Shown: positions 55,327 through 64,000 of the stretch, piece by piece
How positions within the stretch are numbered: the first letter of the stretch is position 1
How the letters are laid out: each line of letters begins with the position of its first letter
Assembly: GCA_900188465.1 (NCBI GenBank)
Contig: FZPE01000001.1
Location: 744,001 to 808,000, forward strand
Reading direction: 5' to 3'
DNA from: Micrococcales bacterium KH10
Lineage (GTDB): Bacteria; Actinomycetota; Actinomycetes; Actinomycetales; Cellulomonadaceae
DNA length: 64,000 nt
Translations under genes and position numbers: made by a program
Notes under the pieces: model-generated
Seen by the model: only the letters and a program-made list of their open reading frames with translations
Databases searched by the model: none
Told to the model about the DNA's origin: nothing

Positions 55327-55473
55327 CCAACCGTGAAGATGCCCTCTGCGACAAGTCAAACTTCGAATCACGGTGTGACGCGGTCAATAGACCCTTCGCA
55401 TGGGAAGGTTTTCTCTCATGCGTCTAAGCAATCAATGCATTCAGAGCGAAGTGTTGGTTTTCAAGTGGCGAGG

Positions 55474-55491
55474 GTGACATTTCCGTGTCAC
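55474..55491. promoter_or_regulatory. Palindrome upstream of the first chitinase gene
   Basis: GTGACA-TTTCCG-TGTCAC is a perfect 6-bp inverted repeat about 75 bases before the chitinase start. It is preceded by a GTGGCGA stretch (55465-55471) that recurs upstream of the second chitinase, where it also lies near an inverted repeat. Confidence 0.45.
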
Positions 55492-55564
55492 GCTACGTTC
55501 GTTCCCTATCTGAACTAAGGTGCGCGCCTCCTGCCGCCACACAATGTCATATCGAGGTTCAACG

Positions 55565-58099
55565 ATGAAGTCCTCTGCTTTCCGCACGCGACCGCGCGTG
55601 CACCGTCCAGTGCGATCACTGCTCGCCATCGCCACAGTCACGGCGCTGGGGTTGACCACTGGTGTCACCGCTGCAACCGCCACGGCACCCACCGCTGTCA
55701 CCATTCAGGCTGCCTGCACTGCCCCTGCTTGGAATGCTCAAAGCGTCTACACCGAAGGTGATTCCGTCACTTATCAGGGCCGCACCTACGAGGCCAAATG
55801 GTGGACACAAGGCGATGTTCCAGGCACTGCGGGTGACGCCGCCGTATGGCGCGATCTCGGTGCCTGTGAGGGAGATCCCGGCAGCGGAGACCAACCTGGC
55901 GGCCCAGGCGGTGACGAGCCCGGCGGCGAGACTAATCCCGGAAACAACACTCCCGACTCGGCTATCAATGGCTACCGAAATGTCGGATATTTCGCACAAT
56001 GGGGAGTCTACGGACGCAATTTTCACGTCAAGGACATCGACACCTCTGGCGCAGCAGCGAAGTTGACTCACATCAACTATTCATTCGCGAATATTCACCC
56101 GGACACACTCCAGTGCTTCATGGCCAACAAAGCTGTTCATGATGGCCCTGGCGGTTCCGATGGCGCTGGTGATGCGTACGCCGATTACGGCAAGTCTTAC
56201 AACGCAGCACAGTCTGTTTCAGGCGTTGCCGATGTATGGGACCAGCCAATCATGGGGTCCTTCAACCAACTTCGACAACTCAAAGAGTAGTACCCCCACA
56301 TCAAGGTCATGATCTCCATGGGCGGCTGGACCTACTCGCGCCACTTCTCACGCGCTGCCGCCACCGACGCATCACGTAAGGCCCTGGTGTCCTCTTGCAT
56401 CGACATCTACATCAAGGGCAACCTGCCGGTCTTTGATGGCTTCGGCGGACCCGGAACCGGCGCCGGTATCTTCGATGGCATCGACATCGACTGGGAATGG
56501 CCCGGCACTCACAATGGGCTCGACGGCAACTATGTTGATGAAGCGAACGACCGGCAGAACTTCAAGTTGCTACTCAAAGAGTTTCGGGAACAACTAGATG
56601 CCCTCGGAGCACAGAACGATCGACACTACCTGCTCTCCGGCTTCCTACCGGCCAACCCCGAAGATATCCAAGGCGGCGGATGGAACGACCCCGAGCTGTT
56701 CGACTACTTCGACTTCGGAAACATCCAAGGTTATGACCTCTGGGGCGCATGGGATCTCACCATGACCGGCCACCAGGCAAATCTCTGGGACGACCCCAAC
56801 GACCCACGGCCCGCAGGCAAACGATTCAGTATCGACAAGGCAGTCAAGGCGTATGTCAATAACGGCATCGATCCCGCTCAGTTGGGTATCGGCGTCGCGG
56901 GATACGGACGCGGCTGGGCCAACGTGCAGTCGAACGATCCATGGACCCCTGGCACGCTCAGTGCAGCGCAAGGCGTGTACGAGGCTGGCATCAATGACTA
57001 TGACGTCATCGAAGGAACCTGCACGCAGCATTATGACCCTGTCGCCGGCGCGGCGTGGTGCTACAACCCCTCGACCAAGATCTGGTGGTCTCTGGACAAT
57101 AAAGACTCGGTTCGCGCCAAGGCGGACTACATCGTCTCGCAGGGCCTCGGCGGCGGAATGTGGTGGGAGCTTTCAGGTGACGAGGAGAATGAGCTTGGCT
57201 CAGAGTTGACCACCAAACTTGAGAACGCCCCCAAAGGTCCTATCGATGTCGACTCGCCTGGAACGGACCCCGGCGGCAACAACCCGGGTGGCGATGACGA
57301 CGGCACGAATCCCGGCGGCGGAGATGACGGCGGAACCAACCCAGGTGGCGGCGACGGCTCGGGTGATGGCGACAATGGCACGAACCCAGGCGGACCAGGA
57401 GATAATCCTGGTGACGGCGACAATGGCGGGCAAAACCCGGGCGGACCGAACGATGACAATCAAGGCGGCGACCCGAAGCAGACTCCGCCACGAGTGACTT
57501 GGCACTTCGATGACTACAGTGTCGCCGTTTCGGGTTTGCGCACCACCTTCCGCAAACCCGCGAAAATAACTGTGAAGGCGACCAAGAACGGTAGACCGAC
57601 AACCGGAGCGGTGCGGTTCTCGTATCAAGTCGGCAAAAAAGCCAAGACTAAGAGCCTCACCCTGTCTGCAGACGGTACCGCGGCTGTGAAGTTGCCAAAG
57701 AAACTGAAAGTCGGAAAACACCAGGTCCACGTCTCCTTGACTCCCACCGGATCTGCCACGTCTTCTCGAACGGTCATCGTGCGCGTCAAGCGTGCAAAAG
57801 TTCGAGTTGTGAAACAGCGCGTGCTCGGCGGATCGGCGAGACTGCACATCAGTCGGGGCCGATCCGCACGATTGGCTCTGGTCTTCAAGAGCACTAAGGG
57901 CGTCAAACTCAAAGGCAAGATCAAAGTCTTCGTTGGTCGCAAGCACGTTGGTTCCGGCAAGGTTGTCCGGAAATCTGGAAAGTGGACCGCTCAGGTCTCA
58001 GTGCGCAAGACAGCAAAGAAGGGCAAGGTCTACGTCAAGATCACCGGCAACAAGTCTGTCGCCAAAGCAAAGATCAAAACAAAGATCCGCGCGAAGTGA
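55565..58099 (+). pseudogene. GH18 chitinase with CBM5/12, interrupted by an in-frame amber codon
   Basis: A secreted chitinase gene split by TAG at 56288-56290; both parts are in the same frame. Before the stop come a signal peptide, a CBM5/12 (WNAQSVYTEGDSVTYQGRTY with WWTQGDVPG), a Gly/Pro linker and the first strands of the GH18 barrel. After it come the catalytic DGIDIDWEW (about 56473-56499), the remaining barrel, a Gly/Asn/Pro linker and a Lys-rich Ig-like domain (about 57490-58097). The intact paralogue has Lys at the stop position, so one base change (AAG to TAG) explains it. Unless the stop is read through, the product is a dead 241-residue fragment. Confidence 0.85.
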
Positions 58100-58112
58100 T
58101 GTGAGTTGCAGC

Positions 58113-58168
58113 GGCCGTGGCGATGCCAGTTCCTTAGACTTCGCATCGCTACGGCCCGACAGTTTTCT
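58113..58168 (+). terminator. Terminator after the first chitinase gene
   Basis: GGCCGTGGCGATGC (58113-58126) pairs with 58143-58156 with one mismatch across a 16-base loop. A TTTT run follows within ten bases. Confidence 0.65.
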
Positions 58169-58246
58169 CATCCGATAGCGCGGTTCAAATGTCGAGCGAG
58201 AAATAAGTATCCACGCTCTGACCACCGGTTATATAAACCGCACGAT

Positions 58247-58274
58247 ACAAATGTGGCGAACTTCACATATTTGT
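58247..58274. promoter_or_regulatory. CRP-like palindromic motif upstream of the second chitinase
   Basis: ACAAA-TGTG-N8-CACA-TA-TTTGT forms a near-palindrome centred about 75 bases before the start codon. The core TGTGG-N6-TCACA matches the CRP/GlxR consensus (TGTGA-N6-TCACA) at nine of ten positions. The first 12 bases (ACAAATGTGGCG) recur exactly upstream of the GH64 gene. Confidence 0.55.
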
Positions 58275-58336
58275 GCGATTCTTAATTCGTTCGCTTCGTG
58301 AACAAACCTATAGAACACACCGAATGGAGGACAACG

Positions 58337-60478
58337 ATGTCTGCTCGTCGAACACGACGACTATGGCGCTCAATGGTGAGTGCCATCGCTAGCGCCGCAC
58401 TTTGCTTAACAGGTGCCATCGCTCTCACTATCGCTACCGCACCTGCTAGCTCCGCAGCTAGTGGGGATTCCGCTATTGGCGGGTACCGAAATGTCGGTTA
58501 CTTCGCGCAATGGGGAGTGTACGGGCGTAATTTCCATGTCAAGGACATCGATACCTCCGGGGCCGCGTCGCGATTGACTCACATCAATTACTCCTTCGCG
58601 AATATCGATCACAACACATACCGGTGCTTCATCCGCAACGGTGTCGCGAGCGAAGGCAACCCTGAAGGCGCCGGCGACGCGTACGCGGACTACGGAAAGT
58701 CCTACAACGCGGCGCAGTCGGTCTCAGGCGTTGCCGATTCCTGGGACCAACCCATCATGGGTTCCTTCAACCAACTCAAGCAGCTCAAAGCAAAGCACCC
58801 GCACCTACGTGTGATGATCTCCATCGGTGGCTGGACCTACTCGAAGTACTTCTCCAAGGCCGCGGCAACTGACGCATCGCGTAAAGCCCTGGTGTCCTCC
58901 TGCATCGATATCTACCTCAAGGGCAACCTGCCCGTGATCGACGGCTTCGGCGGACCTGGAACCGGCGCTGGAATCTTCGACGGCATCGACATCGACTGGG
59001 AATGGCCCGGAAGCCGTAACGGTGAAGCGAACAATCACGTCGATCTCGCCAACGACCGGCAGAACTTCAAGTTGTTGCTGAAGGAATTCCGGCAACAGCT
59101 CGACGCACTCGGTGCACAGAACGGCCGCAAGTATCTGCTTTCCGGCTTCCTACCGGCAAACCCGGTAGATATCCAAGGCGGCGGATGGAACGACCCTGAA
59201 CTGTTCAACTACTTCGACTTCGGAAACATCCAGGGCTACGACTTCTGGGGCACGTGGGACCGGACGAAAACCGGACACCAGGCGAATCTCTGGGACGACC
59301 CGAAGGACAACCGTGCAGCGGATAAGCGATACAGCGTCGATAAGGCCGTCAAAGCCTACGTCAACAACGGCATCAATCCCGCTAAACTCGGAATCGGTCT
59401 CGCGGCCTACGGCCGCGGCTGGGCCGGAGTATCTTCGTCTGCTCCTTGGACCAACGGCTCGTATCAGGCAGCGCAAGGGGCTTGGGAAGCCGGCAACAAC
59501 GACTACGACAACATCAAGAATCTCGGGACGGGGTACTACGACCCCGTAGCGGGCGCAGCATGGCGTCACGACGGCAACCAATGGTGGAGTTACGACAACG
59601 TTCAGACCATCAACCAAAAGGCCGATTACATCTCCAGCAAGGGTCTTGGTGGCGGTATGTGGTGGGAACTGTCAGGTGACCGTAGCGCCGAACTCAACAA
59701 GACTCTGATGAACCGCCTCGCTGCCAATGGCACCGGACCTGTCGTGCCGGGCGACAACGGCGGCGGCGACAACGGCGGCGGCGACAACGGCGGCGGCGAC
59801 AACGGCGGCGGCGACAACGGCGGCGGCGACAACGGCGGCGGCGACAACGGCGGCGGCGACAACGGCGGTAGTGCCCCTGCCTGGAGTTCCTCTGCTGTGT
59901 ACGTCAAGGGAGACCGAGTCAGCCATGGCGGGAAAGTCTATGAAGCCCAGTGGTGGACCCAGGGTGAAGTGCCTGGAACGACTGGCGAATGGGGTGTCTG
60001 GCGAGTCGTCGAAGGAGCAGGTGGCGGCAATGGCAACGGCAACGGCGGAAACGACGGCAATAACGGCGGCGGGAGTGGTTCACTCCCGACTGGAACGAGT
60101 CAGATTTCCGTAGCCGGCCGCAATCTGTGTGTTGACATTCCGTGGGCCAACCCAGCCAACTCCACTCAGGTGCAGATCGTCAACTGTTCCGGTAACGATG
60201 CACAGAAGTGGACGCGTGGTTCTGACGGCACCATCAAGGCCCTAGGAGCATGTTTGGACGTGCGTGCATCCGGGACAGCCAACGGCACACCCGTGCAGGT
60301 CTACCAATGCAACAACACCGCCGCACAAAAGTGGGTTTACGACACAGCCACTCAAGCACTGAAGAATCCACAGTCTGGCAAATGCCTCGATGTTCCTTCA
60401 AGCCAGTTCAACGAAGGACAGAAGCTGCAGATCTGGAACTGCAACCAAACCAACGCCCAACGTTGGGTTCTGGGCTGA
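58337..60478 (+). CDS. Secreted GH18 chitinase with CBM5/12 and ricin-B lectin domain
   Basis: A 713-residue exported endochitinase. Signal peptide at about 1-43. GH18 barrel (about 47-465) with the catalytic DGIDIDWEWPG (Glu is the acid/base) and FGNIQGYDFWG. A low-complexity linker of eight GDNGG units follows, then a CBM5/12 chitin-binding domain (WSSSAVYVKGDRVSHGGKVY, WWTQGEVPG). A Gly/Asn linker leads to a ricin-type beta-trefoil (about 590-712) with QxW repeats (DAQKWTRG, AAQKWVYD, NAQRWVLG). ATG 58337 has GGAGG six bases upstream. The barrel is closely related to that of the broken upstream gene. Confidence 0.95.
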   Translation: MSARRTRRLWRSMVSAIASAALCLTGAIALTIATAPASSAASGDSAIGGYRNVGYFAQWGVYGRNFHVKDIDTSGAASRLTHINYSFANIDHNTYRCFIRNGVASEGNPEGAGDAYADYGKSYNAAQSVSGVADSWDQPIMGSFNQLKQLKAKHPHLRVMISIGGWTYSKYFSKAAATDASRKALVSSCIDIYLKGNLPVIDGFGGPGTGAGIFDGIDIDWEWPGSRNGEANNHVDLANDRQNFKLLLKEFRQQLDALGAQNGRKYLLSGFLPANPVDIQGGGWNDPELFNYFDFGNIQGYDFWGTWDRTKTGHQANLWDDPKDNRAADKRYSVDKAVKAYVNNGINPAKLGIGLAAYGRGWAGVSSSAPWTNGSYQAAQGAWEAGNNDYDNIKNLGTGYYDPVAGAAWRHDGNQWWSYDNVQTINQKADYISSKGLGGGMWWELSGDRSAELNKTLMNRLAANGTGPVVPGDNGGGDNGGGDNGGGDNGGGDNGGGDNGGGDNGGGDNGGSAPAWSSSAVYVKGDRVSHGGKVYEAQWWTQGEVPGTTGEWGVWRVVEGAGGGNGNGNGGNDGNNGGGSGSLPTGTSQISVAGRNLCVDIPWANPANSTQVQIVNCSGNDAQKWTRGSDGTIKALGACLDVRASGTANGTPVQVYQCNNTAAQKWVYDTATQALKNPQSGKCLDVPSSQFNEGQKLQIWNCNQTNAQRWVLG
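59751..59870 (+). repeat. 15-bp tandem repeat encoding the GDNGG linker
   Basis: Eight in-frame copies of a 15-base unit (GGCGACAACGGCGGC in permuted form) are essentially identical in DNA. They encode a flexible linker between the catalytic and chitin-binding domains. Identity at silent positions suggests recent slippage expansion, so copy number may vary. Confidence 0.9.
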
Positions 60479-60518
60479 ACAAGTCTCTGACTAGGACTAG
60501 TTAGGACACGCTCCGGTC

Positions 60519-60558
60519 GTGGGGTGGTCAGGCGCATAAGCGCACCTGGCCACCCCAC
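60519..60558 (+). terminator. Terminator after the second chitinase gene
   Basis: GTGGGGTGGTCAGG (60519-60532) pairs with 60545-60558 apart from one G-U wobble, with a 12-base loop that can form a small inner stem. T-rich GTTCTGTTG follows. Confidence 0.75.
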
Positions 60559-60925
60559 GTTCTGTTGCCTGGCCGACCGATGTCTTTCAGATACTCCGAG
60601 GTTTGCCCCATTTTGTCCATTCGAGACGATAAATGAGTAAACCTACAATAACGTCCCCTCGCACGGTGTAGTTACACGGCCCGGTGGTTTGTTTCTGCCT
60701 CAGAAGCACGGATTGGATTCATTTCTTAAACACATTTCTTGGCGCTAAAACACACAAATGTGGCGCGCTCCCACATTCCGCGATAGCCTCAACGAAGTTG
60801 GCACCGGCGCCAACACCGCGCATCACTCGGCGTATTACGCCGCACATAACAATTCACCGCACGACAACGGGAACAGGCCCTGGTCTCTCCCAGTTGTACC
60901 GACGTATCTCAATGAGGAGATTCCT
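60559..60925 (+). promoter_or_regulatory. Intergenic region upstream of the GH64 gene with shared motif
   Basis: No gene is supported: the open frame from 60758 has no ribosome-binding site and its extra residues look random. ACAAATGTGGCG at 60754-60765 is identical to the motif before the second chitinase, and TGTGG-N7-CCACA at 60759-60775 is an inverted repeat. The stretch 60600-60760 is AT-rich and probably holds the promoter. Confidence 0.45.
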
Positions 60926-62605
60926 GTGAAGGTCAGACGTTTGACGTCCATTGCGGCAGTTTTTGCTGTCGTGATGGGTCTCGGCACCGCGATGGCAACA
61001 ACAACCAATGCTGTTCCACTCGAAAAGGTGCCTTTTACGATCACCAACAATTCCGGTATTCACGATGCCCAACTCTACGTAGGCGTCATGGGCGTCAATC
61101 CCGCAACGGGGCGCGACGCGTACCTGGTACGAGACGGTGCAACTTGGCGACTCCAAGACATCCCGGGAGCGGCTGGATTCCCTTCACCTCCGCAACCGCT
61201 CAACGGTGTGATGTTCAGCGGCCCTGCGGTCGGACAATCACTGACCGTGCAGACTCCGCACATCACCTCGGGACGGCTCTACTACTCATGGGGTCAGCCG
61301 CTACAGTTCATGTACGTCAAGAACGATCTAGGTCAGGACAAGATCGTCTATCCCGATCACCACACTGAACCGAACCGGTCGATCCTGCACGGCAGCGCCG
61401 AATACACCTACGACGCGAATAACGTGCTGTGGTACAACTCCACTCAGGTCGATTATTTCGGCCCACCGGCACAGGTCGGGATCGCGGACGCCAACGGACA
61501 CATCTCATCTACAGGCCGCTTGATCAACAACGGCTTCGATTACGTGCGCACGGAACTGGAGAAGCACGGCGAGTGGTCGAAACTCGTCGACCGAGGCCCC
61601 TACAACAACGTGCTACGCGTACTGAACCCCAGCCACAAACTTGGCCATGACGGATTCAATGCGGGTAACCTCCAGCAATACATCGATCAAGTCTGGAACC
61701 ACTACCGCAACACAGACATGCGCATCCGCCCGATCCTCGAGAACCCCAACCTGGTCTTCACCGGCCGAGTCGGCGGCGACAATGTCTTCCGATTCAACGC
61801 ACCCGGGTATTCGCAAGTTGCTATCAACAAGCCCACTCCCTGGGAGGCCCTCGCCTGTGCTGGTCCGCTCACCGGCGCAGACCACCAAGGCTGGATTGCT
61901 CGCACACTGTGTGCCGGATTCAACCGTTCGAATATGCTCACCTACGCTGACCAGCCGACGACCGACGACAAATTCCACGCCGATTCGCAGTGGACCAACT
62001 GGTATGTCAAGATCGTTCATGAAGCAATGGCCACTGGCCATGCCTACGGTTTCGCATATGACGATGTCGGCGGCTACGAGTCGCTGACTGCGATCGGCAA
62101 TCCGACGCACGCCTACCTGCAACTCGACCCGTTCAGCGGATCGGCAGCTCCGATCGGTGACGAAGGCAGTCATAACGGAGGAGGCAACAACGGCGGCGGC
62201 AACCAACCTACCTTGCCGACTGGAACCGGGAAGATCTCCGTGGCCGGACACAACATGTGTGTGGATATTCCGTGGGCCAACCCAGCCAACTCCACTCAGG
62301 TGCAGATCGTCAACTGCTCCGGCAATGACGCCCAAAAGTGGACCCGAGGCTCAGACGGCACCATCAAGGCCCTCGGGGCATGTTTGGATGTGAGAGCCTC
62401 CGGGACAGCCAACGGCACACCCGTGCAGGTCTACCAATGCAACAACACCGCCGCACAAAAGTGGGTTTACGACACAGCCACCAAGGCACTCAAGAACCCG
62501 CAGTCAGGTAAGTGCCTCGACGTACCATCGAGCCAGTTCAACGATGGCCAAAAGCTGCAGATCTGGAACTGCAACCAAACCAACGCCCAACGCTGGGAGT
62601 TCTAA
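60926..62605 (+). CDS. Secreted GH64 beta-1,3-glucanase with ricin-B lectin domain
   Basis: A 559-residue exported enzyme cleaving beta-1,3-glucans such as fungal cell-wall glucan or laminarin. GTG 60926 follows GAGGAGA; signal peptide at about 1-30. The GH64 thaumatin-like domain spans about 33-410, with an EYTYD segment and NSTQVDYFGPP carrying the expected catalytic Glu and Asp, and AYDDVGG near its end. A Gly/Asn linker joins a ricin-type trefoil (about 430-558). This trefoil is almost identical in DNA and protein to that of the upstream chitinase. Confidence 0.9.
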   Translation: MKVRRLTSIAAVFAVVMGLGTAMATTTNAVPLEKVPFTITNNSGIHDAQLYVGVMGVNPATGRDAYLVRDGATWRLQDIPGAAGFPSPPQPLNGVMFSGPAVGQSLTVQTPHITSGRLYYSWGQPLQFMYVKNDLGQDKIVYPDHHTEPNRSILHGSAEYTYDANNVLWYNSTQVDYFGPPAQVGIADANGHISSTGRLINNGFDYVRTELEKHGEWSKLVDRGPYNNVLRVLNPSHKLGHDGFNAGNLQQYIDQVWNHYRNTDMRIRPILENPNLVFTGRVGGDNVFRFNAPGYSQVAINKPTPWEALACAGPLTGADHQGWIARTLCAGFNRSNMLTYADQPTTDDKFHADSQWTNWYVKIVHEAMATGHAYGFAYDDVGGYESLTAIGNPTHAYLQLDPFSGSAAPIGDEGSHNGGGNNGGGNQPTLPTGTGKISVAGHNMCVDIPWANPANSTQVQIVNCSGNDAQKWTRGSDGTIKALGACLDVRASGTANGTPVQVYQCNNTAAQKWVYDTATKALKNPQSGKCLDVPSSQFNDGQKLQIWNCNQTNAQRWEF

Positions 62606-62639
62606 GTGCGCACGAATCGCACCTGGTAATTCCTGACCA

Positions 62640-62686
62640 ATATGGCCGTTTCCACCCCGGTATAACCGGGGTGGAAACGGCCATAT
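62640..62686 (+). terminator. Strong terminator after the GH64 gene
   Basis: A perfect 22-bp stem (62640-62661 with 62665-62686) with a three-base loop starts 35 bases after the stop codon. The following sequence has no T-run, but the stem is very stable. Confidence 0.85.
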
Positions 62687-62872
62687 CGCATTGACGAACG
62701 ATCTCTCGCGTCCCAGTCCATCGCGGCGTCACGCGGCTACATGCCGCTAGCCCTAGCCCACTCGAAGTGGCAACATCAACGGAGCGGAGGTCACGACCAA
62801 TCAGTAAGAGAGGATGGGGTCCGCATCGCCCCCGCGTCCGAACCCCACCCTGTTCGCATCCAATGGATGCTG

Positions 62873-63117
62873 TCAGCGACGCACCCGGTATCGGGTGGTC
62901 ACAGTCTGATCGGCGAGTCTCTTCGCCTTGGTCAGTTTCACCTTTACCTTGCCAATTCGAGATAGCGCACGAGTATGAACCTTCGCGATCCACCTCACCT
63001 TCTTCCCCTTCGCCTTGACTTTCTTGACGCGGGCCTTACCGACGGCTTTCTTGCCCACCACAACCGTCACTCTGGCTTTCTTAGGCTTGGGCGTGAGGGA
63101 CGAATCGGTGATAACTG
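62873..63117 (-). pseudogene. C-terminal fragment of a secreted protein (Lys-rich Ig-like domain), truncated by an IS
   Basis: The minus-strand frame ending at 62873 is open up to the IS boundary near 63120 and has no proper start. It encodes about 80 residues (VTVVVGKKAVGKARVKKVKA, then WIAKVHTRALSRIGKVKVKL). This strongly resembles the basic C-terminal domain of the broken chitinase (KIKVFVGRKHVGSG, KWTAQVSVRKTAKKGKVYVK). The upstream part of the gene is separated or lost by the IS insertion. Confidence 0.65.
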
Positions 63118-63157
63118 ATCGTTAGTGCTGAGGGGTGCTGGCGGGGAGGGTGTCATC

Positions 63158-64000
63158 ATGCCTGGTCCTTTTCCCAGAGAGTTCCGCGAGGATGTTGTCG
63201 CGGTCGCTCGCAGCCGTAAGAGCGGCGTCACCATCAAACAGATCGCCACGGATTTCGGTATCAGTGAAGCGACGTTGCGGAACTGGCTGCGTCAGGCCGA
63301 CGTCGAAGAGGGCAACCGTCCTGGTCAGACTGCGGCGGAAGCGGCGGAAGCTCGTGAGTTGAAGAAGCGGATCCGGCTGCTCGAGCAGGAGAACGAGGTG
63401 CTCAGGAGGGCTGCGGCGTATCTGTCGCAGGCGAACCTGAAACCGGGTCCGCCGGTGTTCGATGACCATGTGAAGCCGGTCTTGCGTGCCGATGCCCCGA
63501 ACAGACTCTGGCTGACAGCTATCACGGAGCATTGCACGAAGGAGGGCACGCTCTACTGCTGCGCGATCAAAGACGCCTGCTCCGGTCGGATCGTCGGCTA
63601 CTCGATCTCGGATCGCATGACCGCGAAACTCGCCGTCGACGCGGTCCGCAACGCCGTCACCCGCCGCGGCGACATCACCGGATGCATCCTGCACGCTGAT
63701 CGGGGCAGCCAGTTCCCAAGCCGTGCCATGGCCCGGGAACTACGCCGCCACGACATGATCGGATCGATGAGCAGCATCGGCGCAGCCGGAAACAACGCCG
63801 CGATGGAATCGTTGTGGTCACTGCTGCAGACGAACCTGCTGAACCAGCAACGATGGGCGACGGCCCACGAGCTGCGACTGGCCATCGTGGTCTTAATCGA
63901 GCGGAAATATCACCGTCAGCGAGCACAGGACACGCTCGACGGGTTGACACCCATCGAACTCGAAGCCAAACTGACCGAGCCGCTCACACTCACGGCCTAA
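63158..64000 (+). pseudogene. IS3-family transposase, OrfA-OrfB fused by internal deletion, catalytic Asp lost
   Basis: A 280-residue product. The first 95 residues are a normal IS3 OrfA (HTH with TIKQIATDFGISEATLRNWL, then a leucine zipper). After SQANL the sequence jumps directly to the DDE domain of OrfB (GPPVFDDHVKPV), so the N-terminal part of OrfB with its HTH is missing. The first catalytic Asp, normally in LTDITEH, reads LTAITEH. The second (HADRGSQF) and the Glu (AAMESLWS) remain. ATG 63158 follows GGGGAGGG. The copy is probably inactive. The right IS end is outside the window and the left end lies near 63120. Confidence 0.8.

Noticed and set aside
59751-59870. CRISPR-like array
   Set aside because: The 15-base units are contiguous with no spacers and encode an in-frame protein linker.
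60758-60925. Longer N-terminus for the GH64 gene
   Set aside because: The signal peptide begins at GTG 60926 after GAGGAGA; the extension would bury it and includes the shared regulatory motif.

Overview
The window is high-GC actinobacterial DNA. Actinobacteria-specific genes include a mycothiol-type SigR/RsrA pair, a fused 2-oxoglutarate metabolism enzyme (Kgd), the 24-residue ribosomal protein bL37, a DUF3107 protein and a DUF1003 protein. The mix (Micrococcales-like stress proteins, AdhE, secreted chitinases with CBM5/12 and ricin-type lectin domains) suggests a facultatively anaerobic member of the Micrococcales. No species call can be made from the sequence alone.

Region 1, 1-18584: the right-hand part of an integrated conjugative or mobilizable element; its left end lies outside the window. 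It ends in a tyrosine integrase followed by a bare 3' half of a tRNA-Arg(CCG) gene, which is the footprint of integration into a tRNA. Its cargo is a type I Wadjet anti-plasmid SMC system (jetA, jetB and the start of jetC; jetD would lie further left). Wadjet is led by a KfrA-like coiled-coil DNA-binding protein whose promoter is embedded in a perfect 15+15 bp inverted repeat. The element also carries a MobF relaxase-helicase, an adjacent GATC-rich repeat region that looks like oriT, a zinc-ribbon coiled-coil protein, a DUF4192 protein, a giant adenine-methylase/helicase with a second well-supported gene nested in another frame, a glutaredoxin-like protein and a DUF6907-type small protein.

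Region 2, 18594-41111: chromosomal core genes. These are dacB-type D-Ala-D-Ala carboxypeptidase, ilvD, a CPA1 Na+/H+ antiporter, adhE, a VanY-type peptidase, a ferrochelatase that reads like the Gram-negative type, a CNNM/CBS membrane-protein pair, an OmpR-type two-component system, kgd with a translationally coupled degenerate SGNH protein, an orphan pilT, bL37, and rsrA/sigR with a recognisable SigR-type autoregulatory promoter.

Region 3, 41353-46117: a secreted VWA-metzincin-CBM2 protein followed by three lipoproteins, two of them tandem paralogues. Region 4, 46354-55326: housekeeping and stress genes (DEAD-box helicase, PHP phosphoesterase, aminopeptidase P, stress membrane protein, MgtE-N/CBS protein, DUF1003, Mrp ATPase, exonuclease III).

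Region 5, 55565-64000: a secreted glycan-degradation locus. A GH18 chitinase gene is broken by one in-frame amber codon. An intact GH18 paralogue and a GH64 beta-1,3-glucanase follow, sharing a nearly identical ricin-B lectin cassette and related upstream palindromic motifs. The region ends in the C-terminal fragment of another secreted protein cut by an IS3-family copy that is itself internally deleted and has lost its first catalytic Asp.
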